Source: Flavobacteriales bacterium UBA1494 (GTDB taxonomy: Bacteria; Bacteroidota; Bacteroidia; Flavobacteriales_E; Vicingaceae). Taken from it: 64,000 bases of DNA. Position 1 is the first letter of the stretch; the number at the start of each line of letters is the position of its first letter. A model generated the notes under the pieces. It worked only from the letters and a program-made list of their open reading frames with translations, had not been told where the DNA came from and ran no database searches. The stretch lies in assembly GCA_905182175.1 (NCBI GenBank), contig CAJJAT010000009.1, positions 1 through 64,000 of the forward strand. The letters are read 5' to 3'. The position numbers and the translations under genes are program-made. Positions 1 to 9,512 of the stretch are shown here, one piece after another.

Positions 1-950
1 GCTGATCCATCACTTCCACCGTTACAACTTACATTCGTATTTACTACTGAACTTGCTACTAAAGCTGTAGGTTCTGCAATGGTTACACTTGATGTTGTTG
101 TACAGTTATTCGCATCTGAGATTGTTACTGTATATGTTCCCGCAACTACTCCTGTAATGCTTGCAGTTGTTGCTGCATTACTCCACAGATAGCTATATGG
201 GGTTGTACCTCCTGTTCCACTGGCAGTGGCTGATCCGTCTATCAAACCGTTACAACTAATGTTGTTACTTACTATACTTGCAGTTACCGAAGCAGGCGCA
301 GTTATTGTTAAACTTGATGTTGTTGTACACGCATTAACATCGGTCACCGTTACAGTGTAAGTCCCAGCCGTTAACCCTGTAATACTTGCAGTTGTTGCTG
401 CATTACTCCACATATAGCTATATGGGGTTGTACCTCCTGTTCCACTGGCAGTGGCTGATCCATCACTTCCACCGTTACAACTTACTGCTGTGTTTACCGC
501 ACTTGCTGATAATACTAATGGCTCTGTAATAGTTGTTGATGCTACTGATGTACAGTTATTCGCATCAGTAATAGTTACTGTATATGTTCCTGCAGCTACT
601 CCTGTAATGCTTGCGGTTGTTGCTGCATTACTCCACAGATAGCTATATGGGGTTGTGCCTCCTGTTCCACCTGCTATGGCTGATCCATCACCTCCACCGT
701 TACAACTTACTGCTGTGTTTACTACTGAACTTGCTACTAAAGCTGTAGGTTCTGCAATGGTTACACTTGATGTGTTGGTACATAAATTTGCATCAGTTAC
801 CGTTACAGTATAGGTTCCTGCGGTTACATTTGTTATGCTAGCTGTTGTTGCTGCATTGCTCCATACAAATGTGTATGGTGATGTTCCGCCGGTTGCTCTT
901 GCTGTGGCTGATCCGTCTGACAAACCATTACAACTTACTGCTGTGTTTAT
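1..950 (-). repeat. Tandem SprB coding repeats, period about 225-229 bp
   Basis: The box gttacaact, which encodes the SCNG start of each SprB unit on the minus strand, recurs at 21, 249, 474, 699 and (as attacaact) 928, giving spacings of 228, 225, 225 and 229 bp, or 75-76 residues. Long stretches between boxes are almost identical at the DNA level, for example ctccacagatagctatatgg in several units. Each unit reads CNG-x-DGSA, then GG-T-PY-Y-WSNAATTASIT, then AGTYTVT-D-N-C. The array continues beyond the left edge. Confidence 0.85.
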
Positions 951-3249
951 AGCACTTGAAGCTATAACAGGCGAAAAAATATTTACGACTACATCGTCTG
1001 TAGCTGTACATCCATTTGCGTCTGTAACTGTAACTGAATAAGTTCCTGAAATAGTTGCTGAAGTAGTTTGTGTTGTTGCGCTATTGGACCACGCATAGCT
1101 TGACCAACCCGCACCTGCATCTACTAAAACAGTCCCTCCACTACAAGCTGTTAATGTATTTTGAGCAAAGCTAAAAGGTGGGCTGCTCACGGTTACTGTC
1201 ACTGAGTCCACGCATGAGCCTATTCCATCAGATATAGTTACGTAATATTTAGTATTAACCGTTGGCGATACACTTATGGTAGATGTCGTTGCCGATGTTG
1301 ACCAATTATAAGTTATATTTGGAATAACACTTGTAGGAGAGGGCGTATTATTAAATACAGCATCACCATTTAGTGAAGCAGATTGGTTGTCTACTAGATT
1401 AATTGTACCGCTCCCGGAGCCCTCTTCAAAATTCCAATACCCAATAAGTCCATTAGATGAAATAGAAACCGTTTTATTATAAGTTGTTGAAATTTCAGCT
1501 GATGTTCTTGCTACATTCCAAACTCTAACTTCATCTAATTTCCCATCCCACCAGTAGTTGCCATGAAATGTTCCACCACCTATTGCTCCAATGACAGAGC
1601 CAACTGTACTATTTGTTATGGCCCCAGTACAGGCATATGTAGCTTGAAGAGTACCGTCTACATATATTTTTTTATTTGCCCCGTCGTATGTAGCAGCTAA
1701 ATGGTGCCAATTATTTGGTGTGAGTCCAAGACTAGCATGGCTTACTTGCATTGTATTCGATCCAGTTAAATGATTAGTTCTAAATTTTAAATTTCCTGCA
1801 ACGAAAAAAAGTACATATTGTGTGTTTATATCTCCCTTTTCAAAAATTCCTTGAGCTCCATTTAAGTCGCCAGTATAAACCCATGACTCAATAGTTAAAT
1901 TGTTAACGTTAAATGAATTGTCAAATGGGACTAATGCATAATCTCCATTTCCATCAAATGACATAGAGTGGTTGTTAGTAATTAATCGAAGTGTGCTTAA
2001 TTGTAGTGTTTCCCCATTACAAATTGTTGTATCATTTTGAGCAATTTGTCCATTTGTTACACTCACTACCAAGCTATCACTACCCGAACAACCAGCGTTA
2101 TCGGTTACTGTTACATAGTAAGTCCCAGAGGTTTTAACTGAAGTCGTTTGTGTAATTGCGCTATTACTCCATGCATAACTAGCCCAACCCGCTCCTGCGT
2201 CTACAATTACAGAATCTACACCACAAGAAAGAATGGTATCTTGAGCAAAACTAAAAGAAATTGGTGAAGGTTCGGTAATAATTGCGCTTGCTGTTGTTGT
2301 ACAGTTATTCGCATCTGAGATTGTTACAGTATACGTCCCTGCTGCTAACCCTGTAATACTCGCAGTTGTTGCTGCATTACTCCATAGGTAGCTATATGGG
2401 GTTGTGCCACCTGATACTATTGGAGCTAAAAACCCATCAGTATCTCCATTACAATCTAATGCGGTAAATGATGTCACTGCGCCTCCTCCTGCTAGTATAT
2501 ATAATTTACGTGTGGTATAAGTATTCGTGTTCGCCATAGTTGTCCAGTCAGTATGTACACCTGGAGCATTCCCTATACCAACCTCTCCTTGAACATTTCG
2601 AGGAAATCTATTGTACGCAAATAATGTTTGATTTGCTCCATAATTATGTACTTGAAAAGATCCGTGACAATTTGGACCACCGGCATAATAATCGTCAAAG
2701 TCATAAACTGTTGCGCTACCTCCTAAACCTGAATTTGCATTCGTCCCATAGCATTGAGACCACATCTCTATATTGCCTGTTGTAATATTGTTACCTGTTG
2801 TAATGCCAGGCTTATTGGTAAAGATGTTCATATTATTCACAACCCTATCCCAAATAACATTATTAGTTGGGCTCCTTGGCAAACCTAAAGATTTAAGATT
2901 TCCACTTGCAAAATCATCCATTGAAACCCAAATCCAATCAGAATTTAATTGCATGAAATAAGCAACTCGAGTGTGGTTAGTGTTTAGTGTATTGGCATTA
3001 TCAATCGCATAATTAATTGCATTATTTGCATAATTCCCTATTAATGGTATATCTAACTCGTAAACAACTCCATAACCTGCAGCCTCGGGCACATTTGAAA
3101 GTATTGAAGATGGAGCAGCCGTAAGTCCCGAAGGAAAAGCAGAAGTAGAAAAAGCAACAATTGGTGATGAACAGGGAGTTTGAGCACAAAGGTCGATTGA
3201 AACAAATAATAATACGCTTGCACAAAATATAGTAAATAAAAACTTCATA
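1..3249 (-). CDS. Giant SprB-repeat / LamG surface protein, 3' part missing (runs off left edge)
   Basis: The frame is open from an ATG at 3249 to position 1 (1083 codons, no stop). Residues 1-22 form a signal peptide ending in LCAQ. About 240 residues of unrecognised sequence follow, then an SprB-type unit (residues 264-316), a cysteine-bounded Ig/PKD-like unit (about 340-387), a LamG/concanavalin-A-like domain (about 425-610, starting SMSFDGNGDYALVPFD), another Ig-like unit and at least four to five near-identical SprB repeats (from about residue 767). SprB-repeat proteins of Bacteroidota are usually T9SS-exported surface adhesins with a C-terminal sorting domain, which would lie outside the window. 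Function as adhesin or glycan binder is inferred from these families. The TonB-receptor fragment upstream is on the same strand but looks unrelated. Confidence 0.85.
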
Positions 3250-3313
3250 AGGGTCGAGATTATTGGGAACTTAAACAAACAGAATACCGCTGTTCATTAG
3301 AGTTTTATTTTAT

Positions 3314-3991
3314 TCAGATTAGTTTAATTGACATACTTTTTGCCGACGCAAAACCGTGCAGCGACTTCTTCTGTAATTGAACAGTGTTTAAGGAAGAAGC
3401 AAGATCTGGCATATTTACCCAAAACACACCGTGAGATTCGGGGTCATTGAGGGACACACCATTGATGGTAACATTTGTTCTGCTGGCATCGCTACCTCTT
3501 ATCCTAGTTCCTTCATAGCCTATTCCTGTGCCATCGTCAGAAGGAGTTACCACCGACGAGGTTTGCTGCAGTAAATAGGGTGGGTCTTGGCCTAAATTGG
3601 TTTTTGCAATTGCCTCTTTTGATACATTGATTTTAACTGCCGGAGCATTGCCTGCAACTCTAGCACTACCCACCAAAACTTCATCCGACTGGTAGCTAAA
3701 TGGCTCTAAATAAAAGGTAAGTGGTTTTTTTCTTGAAAGATCAACCGTTATAGTATCCGTTTTGTAGCCAATGTTCGAAACGATTAATGACACTTTTTTA
3801 GCATTCACCCTTTTCAGACTAAACTCCCCTTCCACTTTGGTATACGATGCATAAAGCCCATCTTCTACGTTAATATTTGCTCTAATTAAGACATTGTTGG
3901 TGTTCTTATCAAGCACTTTTCCATTCGCATCGTTTTGTGCTTGAACGAAAAAAGGAAGACTTAAAAAGAGAATTGTGAACAGCTTTTTCAT
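3314..3991 (-). pseudogene. Truncated TonB-dependent receptor (N-terminal region and plug only)
   Basis: Starting at the ATG at 3991 there is a signal peptide (MKKLFTILFLSLPFFVQAQ), a carboxypeptidase-regulatory-like beta-sandwich (about residues 22-100, ending FYLEPFSYQSDEVLVGSARV) and a TonB plug domain with TRIRGSDASRTNVTINGVSLNDPESHGVF-type sequence. Full receptors have 700-900 residues; this one stops after about 225, just after NTVQLQ, where a plug normally continues into the beta-barrel. The final 15 residues do not fit the family. In the +1 frame the same DNA reads ARFCVGKKYVN-stop, which resembles a receptor C-terminus, so an internal deletion of the barrel is possible. It cannot work as a transporter without a barrel. 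A longer GTG/ATG-started version to 4063 is possible but would place the signal peptide internally. Confidence 0.75.
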
Positions 3992-4248
3992 TTTGATGTT
4001 TTTATTATGAAATACACACTGCCGATAACCAGTTTCGGAAATGATAAATCCACTTAGTACCATTCGCTCGCGTTATTCGAAATCAGGTTCAACGGGTAAA
4101 CCATTCAATAAATTAGTTTGGTTTTCAAAACAAAATTAGTCTCTGTTCAATCCCTTATTTCTTATTTTACCATAAATGACTGCCATAAAGTACATTTTGA
4201 AATTCCAAAACATATAAAATAAAGTAGATTTGATCTTTTTCTAAATAA

Positions 4249-5331
4249 ATGACGATTTCACTTTCTTTTTTTGTTGTATTGTTTCTGGGCATCATTGTTT
4301 ATCGCTCAGCCAGTTCAAAGACTGCTCACAACAAAATCTATTTGTCTTTTTTCATGGGCCATGTCGCTCTGAATTTTTTGTTATGTTTTTCAGGACTTCT
4401 ATTGTTCATGAAACTGGTTGTGTTTCCAGGAATGATACTTCTTTTAATTAAACAGCTGAGTTTGATATTTCTATTACTGTTTTCAAAAGCTATTTTTTTA
4501 AAGACAACTCCAAATGTGCCCAAAGTAATTATCTTGATTTTTTTAACATGTCTTACACTTTTTGTTTGTAATTTCTTGGGGTATCGGTTTTTGTCGCCAG
4601 TTCATTTAGGAATAAACCCTGGCTATCAAACAGACACGCTCACAATACTATATCGGGATGCCACCGTTTTCACTTATTTTTCCAGTATCATTATAGTGGC
4701 CTTAATAGCGTATGATTTTAGGGTTGCATTGAAGCACTTTAAGTTGCAAACAAATCAATCAAAGACCTTTGTAAGGTATTTAACTCTCTACGTTTCAATC
4801 ATAATGTTTAACCTCTTATTTTTAATTAGTTCACAATATTATTTTAAGGAGCATATTGGTGCTAAAACGCTCACTATTTTAAGTCGAATGCTCTTGATGG
4901 TTGAGTTTTTATTTCCTTTTATAATTCCTAGCTTTTTAACTAGCGTAAAAAAACTTAATTTCTCTGGACTGGTGGGTTCTGATTCGGCTCATGAAAATGA
5001 AACCTTAATCCACTTAACACAAGTAATAACGTCTAATAAATTATTTTTAGACCCAGATTTTTCATTAGCAAAAATGCAATACCACTCAAGCGTAAGTGCT
5101 GTCACTATTAGAAATGCAATAAGAGAATCCAATTTCGATAACTTTAAAGCATTTTTAAACCACCATCGCATTTTTCATGCCGCGTCACTTATTGATGGAG
5201 GCTATTTAGCCAAGCACACTATAATTTCGCTTTCTGTTGATTCAGGATTTAAGTCGCCTGTCACATTTTTTAGAGCCTTTAAATATCAAAAAAAACAAAC
5301 ACCCTTAGCTTATGCCACTCATAATGGGTAA
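4249..5331 (+). CDS. AraC-family transcription regulator with N-terminal membrane domain
   Basis: The 360-residue protein has about seven hydrophobic segments in residues 1-230 (the 7TM-type sensor domain seen in Bacteroidota AraC proteins), followed by a soluble C-terminal region of about 110 residues with the AraC HTH_18 layout: a first helix-turn-helix around DFSLAKMQYHSSVSAVTIRN and a second ending in SVDSGFKSPVTFFRAFKYQ. The second recognition region (G-F-x-S-x-x-x-FFRAFK) is well kept. It probably senses a membrane or extracellular cue and controls transcription. A -7-like box TAGATTTG lies at 4225-4232, 16 bp before the ATG, without a convincing partner upstream. It is divergent from the broken TonB receptor, so its former target may be lost. 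Confidence 0.75.
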   Translation: MTISLSFFVVLFLGIIVYRSASSKTAHNKIYLSFFMGHVALNFLLCFSGLLLFMKLVVFPGMILLLIKQLSLIFLLLFSKAIFLKTTPNVPKVIILIFLTCLTLFVCNFLGYRFLSPVHLGINPGYQTDTLTILYRDATVFTYFSSIIIVALIAYDFRVALKHFKLQTNQSKTFVRYLTLYVSIIMFNLLFLISSQYYFKEHIGAKTLTILSRMLLMVEFLFPFIIPSFLTSVKKLNFSGLVGSDSAHENETLIHLTQVITSNKLFLDPDFSLAKMQYHSSVSAVTIRNAIRESNFDNFKAFLNHHRIFHAASLIDGGYLAKHTIISLSVDSGFKSPVTFFRAFKYQKKQTPLAYATHNG

Positions 5332-6254
5332 GTCGTTTCAGCCCCGTTAGCTGTTTCATATAAAAGCGATAGAAATTGCAGAATTCGTTTCGAAAACAAC
5401 TCAATTGGGTATAATCTCAGCTTTTCGGCACCCCTTGTGTGTAATTATTTACAAAGTTGTATTGTTTTTTGCTGTTGAAGTTATTCCAATACAAGATTTA
5501 ATCGGGTTTCATTTAAACCACTTATAGTGGAGTAGTTCGGGTTGATATTTTTCAACTCCCCCTCAAAAGGGTCAAACTGCTCCCGTCGATTTTTCAATGC
5601 TTTTTTCTCTCTTAAAGAACCTTCTTCATAATGTTCTATCTGTGGAAATAAGCAATTTGTTAGTTTAGCAATTGTGTCATTCATACCTGTGTGGTCTCGA
5701 CACTCCGATGCCACTAAAAGTTGTGTCTCATAGAAGCCTGCCGAGTGGACAGTGCGCGTTTATAATCCGTCAGTATAAAAACTGGCAGGGTTAATGTTCT
5801 TCTTGAATCTAAAATACATAATTATAACAAGTTTTCGAAACCACTCTGTTGTTTTAAAGATTCTTCATTTTTTCGAGCCATTTAACATTTAGTTTCTGCT
5901 ATTAATTTACATTAATCGTGCAATTCTAGATAATTATTTTTAATTTTAAATGTGTATCTATCTCTTTATAAGCAAGTTTAGAAATAAAGGAGAAATGTTT
6001 TCGGCTTAGGTGTTTTTTATAAAATAAAGGCTGTGCCGTGTTCTTTTAAGCGCAGGTTTTTACCTGTGAGGTGAGAAGAAAATTTGGTAGCTGTCACCTT
6101 TGCGATATTGAGTCGGGAGATTCTAAATTATTTTCTGTTGGGGGTGGTAACTAAACAGGGTAGATTATTCTAGTAAAGTATAGTGAGTTTTGTCAAAGCT
6201 CTTTTACTACAAATAATTCTAAAAAGCTCTGTGGTGGGGAAGATGTGGGGAAAC
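5332..6254. other. Long region without a secure gene
   Basis: No recognisable gene. A 77-codon minus-strand frame at 5481-5714 (GTG start) reads like ordinary protein near its end (DPFEGELKNINPNYSTISGL) but matches no family I know; it may be a small gene or a fragment. A perfect 5-bp stem with a four-T loop, caggtttttacctg, lies at 6053-6066 but has no terminator-like T tract. Confidence 0.4.
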
Positions 6255-6289
6255 AAAAAAGGCAATCACCTATATAATAGGAAATTGCC
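6255..6289 (-). terminator. Rho-independent terminator of the tRNA-Arg gene
   Basis: Read on the minus strand, GGCAATTTCCTAT-TAT-ATAGGTGATTGCC forms a stem of 11 pairs interrupted by one 2x2 internal loop with a 3-base loop, followed directly by TTTTTTG. It lies 11 bases beyond the 3' end of the tRNA and is the strongest intrinsic terminator in the window. Confidence 0.85.
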
Positions 6290-6300
6290 CTCTTATATTG

Positions 6301-6374
6301 TGACCCCGACAGGATTCAAACCTGTAACCGTCAGAGCCGAAATCTGATATTCTATTCAATTGAACTACGGGGCC
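6301..6374 (-). tRNA. tRNA-Arg, anticodon UCG
   Basis: The 74-base minus-strand sequence folds into a cloverleaf. The acceptor stem GGCCCCG pairs with CGGGGUC followed by A73. The anticodon stem UCAGA/UCUGA encloses the seven-base loop UUUCGGC, giving anticodon UCG, which reads the CGA-type arginine codons. The T arm ACAGG-UUUGAAU-CCUGU is standard. The 3' CCA is not encoded, as is usual in Bacteroidota. The gene is head-to-head with porZ, and an intrinsic terminator follows. Confidence 0.93.
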
Positions 6375-6400
6375 AATAAAGGATGCAAATATAGTAGTAA

Positions 6401-6429
6401 TTGGATACAATATTTTACAACTATCTTTG
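6401..6429 (+). promoter_or_regulatory. Bacteroidota-type promoter of porZ-recO
   Basis: The exact -7 box TATCTTTG (6422-6429) follows a -33-like TTGG (6401-6404) after 17 bp. The expected transcript start is about 6434, a few bases before the ATG at 6441, so the leader is very short. This also argues against any start inside the tRNA gene. Confidence 0.65.
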
Positions 6430-6440
6430 TTTTATTTTAC

Positions 6441-8789
6441 ATGATTATGAAAATAACTGTTCTAAGCTACACCTTTCTTCTTTTTTGTCTATCAGCCGTT
6501 GGACAACTCAAACCTATTGGAAGCTGGACAGACCATCTTCCGCTAAACAGAGGGACATCCATTACGTCTGATGGCACATTAATCTACGCCGCCACTGCAA
6601 CTGGATTTTTTACATTAAATGTCGATGACAATTCCATTGAAAAGTTTACAAAAGTTAACCTTCTTAACGATGTTGAAATCTCGCAGATTGCCTATTCCGA
6701 TGAAAGCAGAACACTCATCGTTGTTTATGATAATGCTAACATTGACCTGATATCAAACAACACCGTTACCAATATTCCTTTCATCAAACTTAGCAGAGAA
6801 AAAAAGGACATTAATTCAATTACCATAATTGGAAATTTGGCATATTTATCTATGGCATATGGCATTACAGTTATAAACTTAGAGCGCAGAGAGATAGTTG
6901 ACACCTATAAGTTCGGAAGTAATGGAACTGAAATAAATGTGACTTCCGTAGGCGTATTTCAAAATAATATCTACGCAGGTACAAATTCAGGAATCTACAT
7001 AGCAAGTAATAACTCAAACCTATTAGACTTTAACTCTTGGACTAAATTACCTGAAAAGAACAACAGCAATATAAAAGCAGTATGGTCAAACAATAATAAA
7101 CTAAACTTTATATTTGAACAGGGATCAGCAAAAGACAGTATACTTCGTTTTGACGGTACCACATTTGCTATAGATAATAATTTGTCTGGTTTTGACTTTA
7201 CCTCTATTTCACAAACAACAGGAAACAAATATATACTAAACTCAAATGACTCGACCTACATTTTTGAGAACTCAAGAACCATTAGAAGATTTCAAAAAAA
7301 TAACTCAAACGTACTAGGATCGTCATTAATTGGCGATAGGCTTTTTGACATAAACCAATTTACGCCTTTAGTTGAAGTTTCAACAACTAACGGCTCAACT
7401 GTGCAAGGAATAAAACCAAACGGTCCACAAATTGCAAATATCTTTGATCTAGATGCCGAAGGTGGCAACCTTTGGATTACAAATGGCGCAATTGACGGTA
7501 CCTATAACAATAGATTTGATTTAGCTAAGTTATCCAGCTTCGACGGAACTAACTGGACAAATTACAGTCACGGGCAAAGTATTGGAATTGATAATATTTT
7601 CGACATCGTCTCTGTTACCATAAACCCTAATAATAGCAATGAAGTATTCTTCGGATCATGGGGTAGAGGAATTGCACATTTTACAGGACAGACCCCTTTT
7701 AAAATTTACCAAGACACCAATACGCTTTACACAAATAATTTTAATCAACTCTCTTCCGCTATCCAACAACGCGAAAATTGGACAGCAGGTTTATGGGTTG
7801 GAACTGGAGAAGGCTCGTTCGACCAGGAAGGAAACTTATGGATGACAAACACCTACCAGAAGAATGGATTGCTAGTAAGATTAGTGGATGGTAGTTGGTT
7901 TAGCTATAACCTAGGAAACCTATATTCCTCTAACGAAACAGCTATGTTTGACATAGCTATTGACGATAATGGTTACAAATGGCTTGCAATGGCTAAGGAC
8001 AACGATATTATTGTTTACGACGACAACGGTACAATAAAAGATGTATCAGACGACAGATCAATACGTTTGACAAGAAGTGTAGGTCTTGGAAGTATCCCAG
8101 GACAACGAGGTATAAAAATTGAAAAAGACAAGGACGGATTAATTTGGATAGGCACATCTGACGGCATTGCGGTACATTTTAACCCAGCTGGGGTATTTGA
8201 TGGTGATTACGATTTTGATCGGATCATCTTTTTTGATGGCGAAAACAACGAAGTCGTCCTTCAAAATTCTATTGTAACAGAAATAGCAGTGGACGGATTT
8301 AACCGCAAATGGATTGGAACTGAAAACTCGGGGGTGATTTTACTATCTGCAGACGGTAAGGAGACCATTCTTGAATTTAACGAGGACAATAGTCCTTTAC
8401 TATCTAACACGATCAGTGCGATTGCTGTCGACGACGAATCAGGTGAGGTGTATATCGCAACATCAAAAGGACTAGTATCATACAGAGCAGAAGCCATTTC
8501 TGGTGCAGAAAACTTAACAGATATTACTATTTATCCCAACCCTGTTCGCCCAGAATACAAAGGAAGCATTGCTATTAGTGGTTTATTAGATCAGTCTACA
8601 GTTAAGATTACAGATGTACACGGAACCCTTATAAATGAATTAAAATCAGAAGGTGGCCAAGCTTTGTGGGATGGCAACAACCTTAGTGGACGAAGAGCAT
8701 CTACTGGAGTGTATTTGGTCTTTGTTAGTGGCAGTGATCAAAGTCAAATACTCCGAACAGAAGTAGGAAAAATATTGTTTGTCAATTAA
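6441..8789 (+). CDS. porZ: Type IX secretion system protein PorZ (beta-propeller with sorting domain)
   Basis: PorZ is a cell-surface component of the T9SS attachment complex that helps attach A-LPS to secreted cargo. The protein (about 782 residues) has a signal peptide ending AVGQ and then the typical PorZ opening (GSWTDHLPLNRGTSI, followed by the ISQIAYSDESRTLIVVYDNANIDL-like strand). Two seven-bladed propeller regions of two-component-regulator type follow, with repeated W-x-GT-x-x-G motifs, and then a C-terminal type A sorting domain (YPNPVRP, then WDGNN, SGRRASTGVYLV). The in-frame extension to 6360 overlaps the tRNA and is rejected; ATG at 6441 or 6447 fits the promoter. The stop overlaps recO by one base (TAATG), so the two are translationally coupled. 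The porZ-recO pairing is common in the phylum. Confidence 0.88.
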   Translation: MIMKITVLSYTFLLFCLSAVGQLKPIGSWTDHLPLNRGTSITSDGTLIYAATATGFFTLNVDDNSIEKFTKVNLLNDVEISQIAYSDESRTLIVVYDNANIDLISNNTVTNIPFIKLSREKKDINSITIIGNLAYLSMAYGITVINLERREIVDTYKFGSNGTEINVTSVGVFQNNIYAGTNSGIYIASNNSNLLDFNSWTKLPEKNNSNIKAVWSNNNKLNFIFEQGSAKDSILRFDGTTFAIDNNLSGFDFTSISQTTGNKYILNSNDSTYIFENSRTIRRFQKNNSNVLGSSLIGDRLFDINQFTPLVEVSTTNGSTVQGIKPNGPQIANIFDLDAEGGNLWITNGAIDGTYNNRFDLAKLSSFDGTNWTNYSHGQSIGIDNIFDIVSVTINPNNSNEVFFGSWGRGIAHFTGQTPFKIYQDTNTLYTNNFNQLSSAIQQRENWTAGLWVGTGEGSFDQEGNLWMTNTYQKNGLLVRLVDGSWFSYNLGNLYSSNETAMFDIAIDDNGYKWLAMAKDNDIIVYDDNGTIKDVSDDRSIRLTRSVGLGSIPGQRGIKIEKDKDGLIWIGTSDGIAVHFNPAGVFDGDYDFDRIIFFDGENNEVVLQNSIVTEIAVDGFNRKWIGTENSGVILLSADGKETILEFNEDNSPLLSNTISAIAVDDESGEVYIATSKGLVSYRAEAISGAENLTDITIYPNPVRPEYKGSIAISGLLDQSTVKITDVHGTLINELKSEGGQALWDGNNLSGRRASTGVYLVFVSGSDQSQILRTEVGKILFVN

Positions 8790-9487
8790 TGTTACTAACG
8801 AGTAGAGGAATTGTTTTACAGTCATTCAAATACGGAGAAAACTCTTTAATAAGTAAAGTGGTTTCCCGCGACAGGGGCGTTATTACTTTGCTCTCGAACA
8901 AAACAAAAGCGAAAAAAAACAAACAAGGCAACTTCTTTGAGCCGCTTTCCGCTATACAGTTTGTTTGCTACATTTCTAATAAATCAGATTTTCACAGAGT
9001 TAAAGAAATCACCTATAACAATAGCATACCTCTCGCCCCTGATAGCGTGACTGTGCACGCAGTGCGCTTCTTCCTGGCGGAATTTCTTTCTAAAGTCATC
9101 AGAGAGCAAGAGCAAAACTTTACTCTTTTCGACTTCATTGAATCACGGCTATCAGAAATGAACACAAGCCCAGAGATACCATCATTTTTTCACATTAAAT
9201 TCATTACAGAATTAATGGATATCTTAGGAATTCAACCTTATCTAAATGAAACAGATGTTTATTTAGACCTACAAGAAGGAGAAGGTTGCTTCTCTAGGCC
9301 GACCCATTCGCACTTTTTCAACAAGCAAGAAATAGAATTATACTTATTAGGAAAAAATAACCCAACTATTTTAAAAAAAAACGAACGTAGCCTATTGTTA
9401 AATTTGCTGCTTACTTATTACGATAATCAACTCGGAGGCATTGCCAACATTAAATCAAAAGCAGTGTTAGAAATTGTATTTGAATAA
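8789..9487 (+). CDS. recO: DNA repair protein RecO
   Basis: RecO loads RecA onto SSB-coated single-stranded DNA together with RecR and also anneals strands. The length of 232 residues fits the family. The N-terminal OB fold begins LLTSRGIVLQSFKYGENSLI, matching the family pattern of an early G-x-V-L-x-x-x-x-Y-x-E-x-S. A helical C-terminal part has the RecO-like segment LLGKNNPTILKKNERSLLLN. The start codon overlaps the porZ stop by one base. No full zinc-finger cysteine set is visible, only one cysteine around GEGCFS, as is frequent in Bacteroidota RecO. Confidence 0.87.
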   Translation: MLLTSRGIVLQSFKYGENSLISKVVSRDRGVITLLSNKTKAKKNKQGNFFEPLSAIQFVCYISNKSDFHRVKEITYNNSIPLAPDSVTVHAVRFFLAEFLSKVIREQEQNFTLFDFIESRLSEMNTSPEIPSFFHIKFITELMDILGIQPYLNETDVYLDLQEGEGCFSRPTHSHFFNKQEIELYLLGKNNPTILKKNERSLLLNLLLTYYDNQLGGIANIKSKAVLEIVFE

Positions 9488-9512
9488 ACAACAACACTTC
9501 CCACGTCTTCTC

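Noticed and set aside
1-950. CRISPR array at the left edge
   Set aside because: The period is about 225 bp, in frame, and translates into SprB domains; there are no short repeats with unique spacers and no cas genes.
451-1041. Two + strand frames across the SprB repeats
   Set aside because: They are antisense shadows of a repeat array that is clearly coding on the minus strand.
6360-6440. Upstream extension of porZ into the tRNA gene
   Set aside because: It would overlap the tRNA and its own promoter; the signal peptide begins at 6441/6447.
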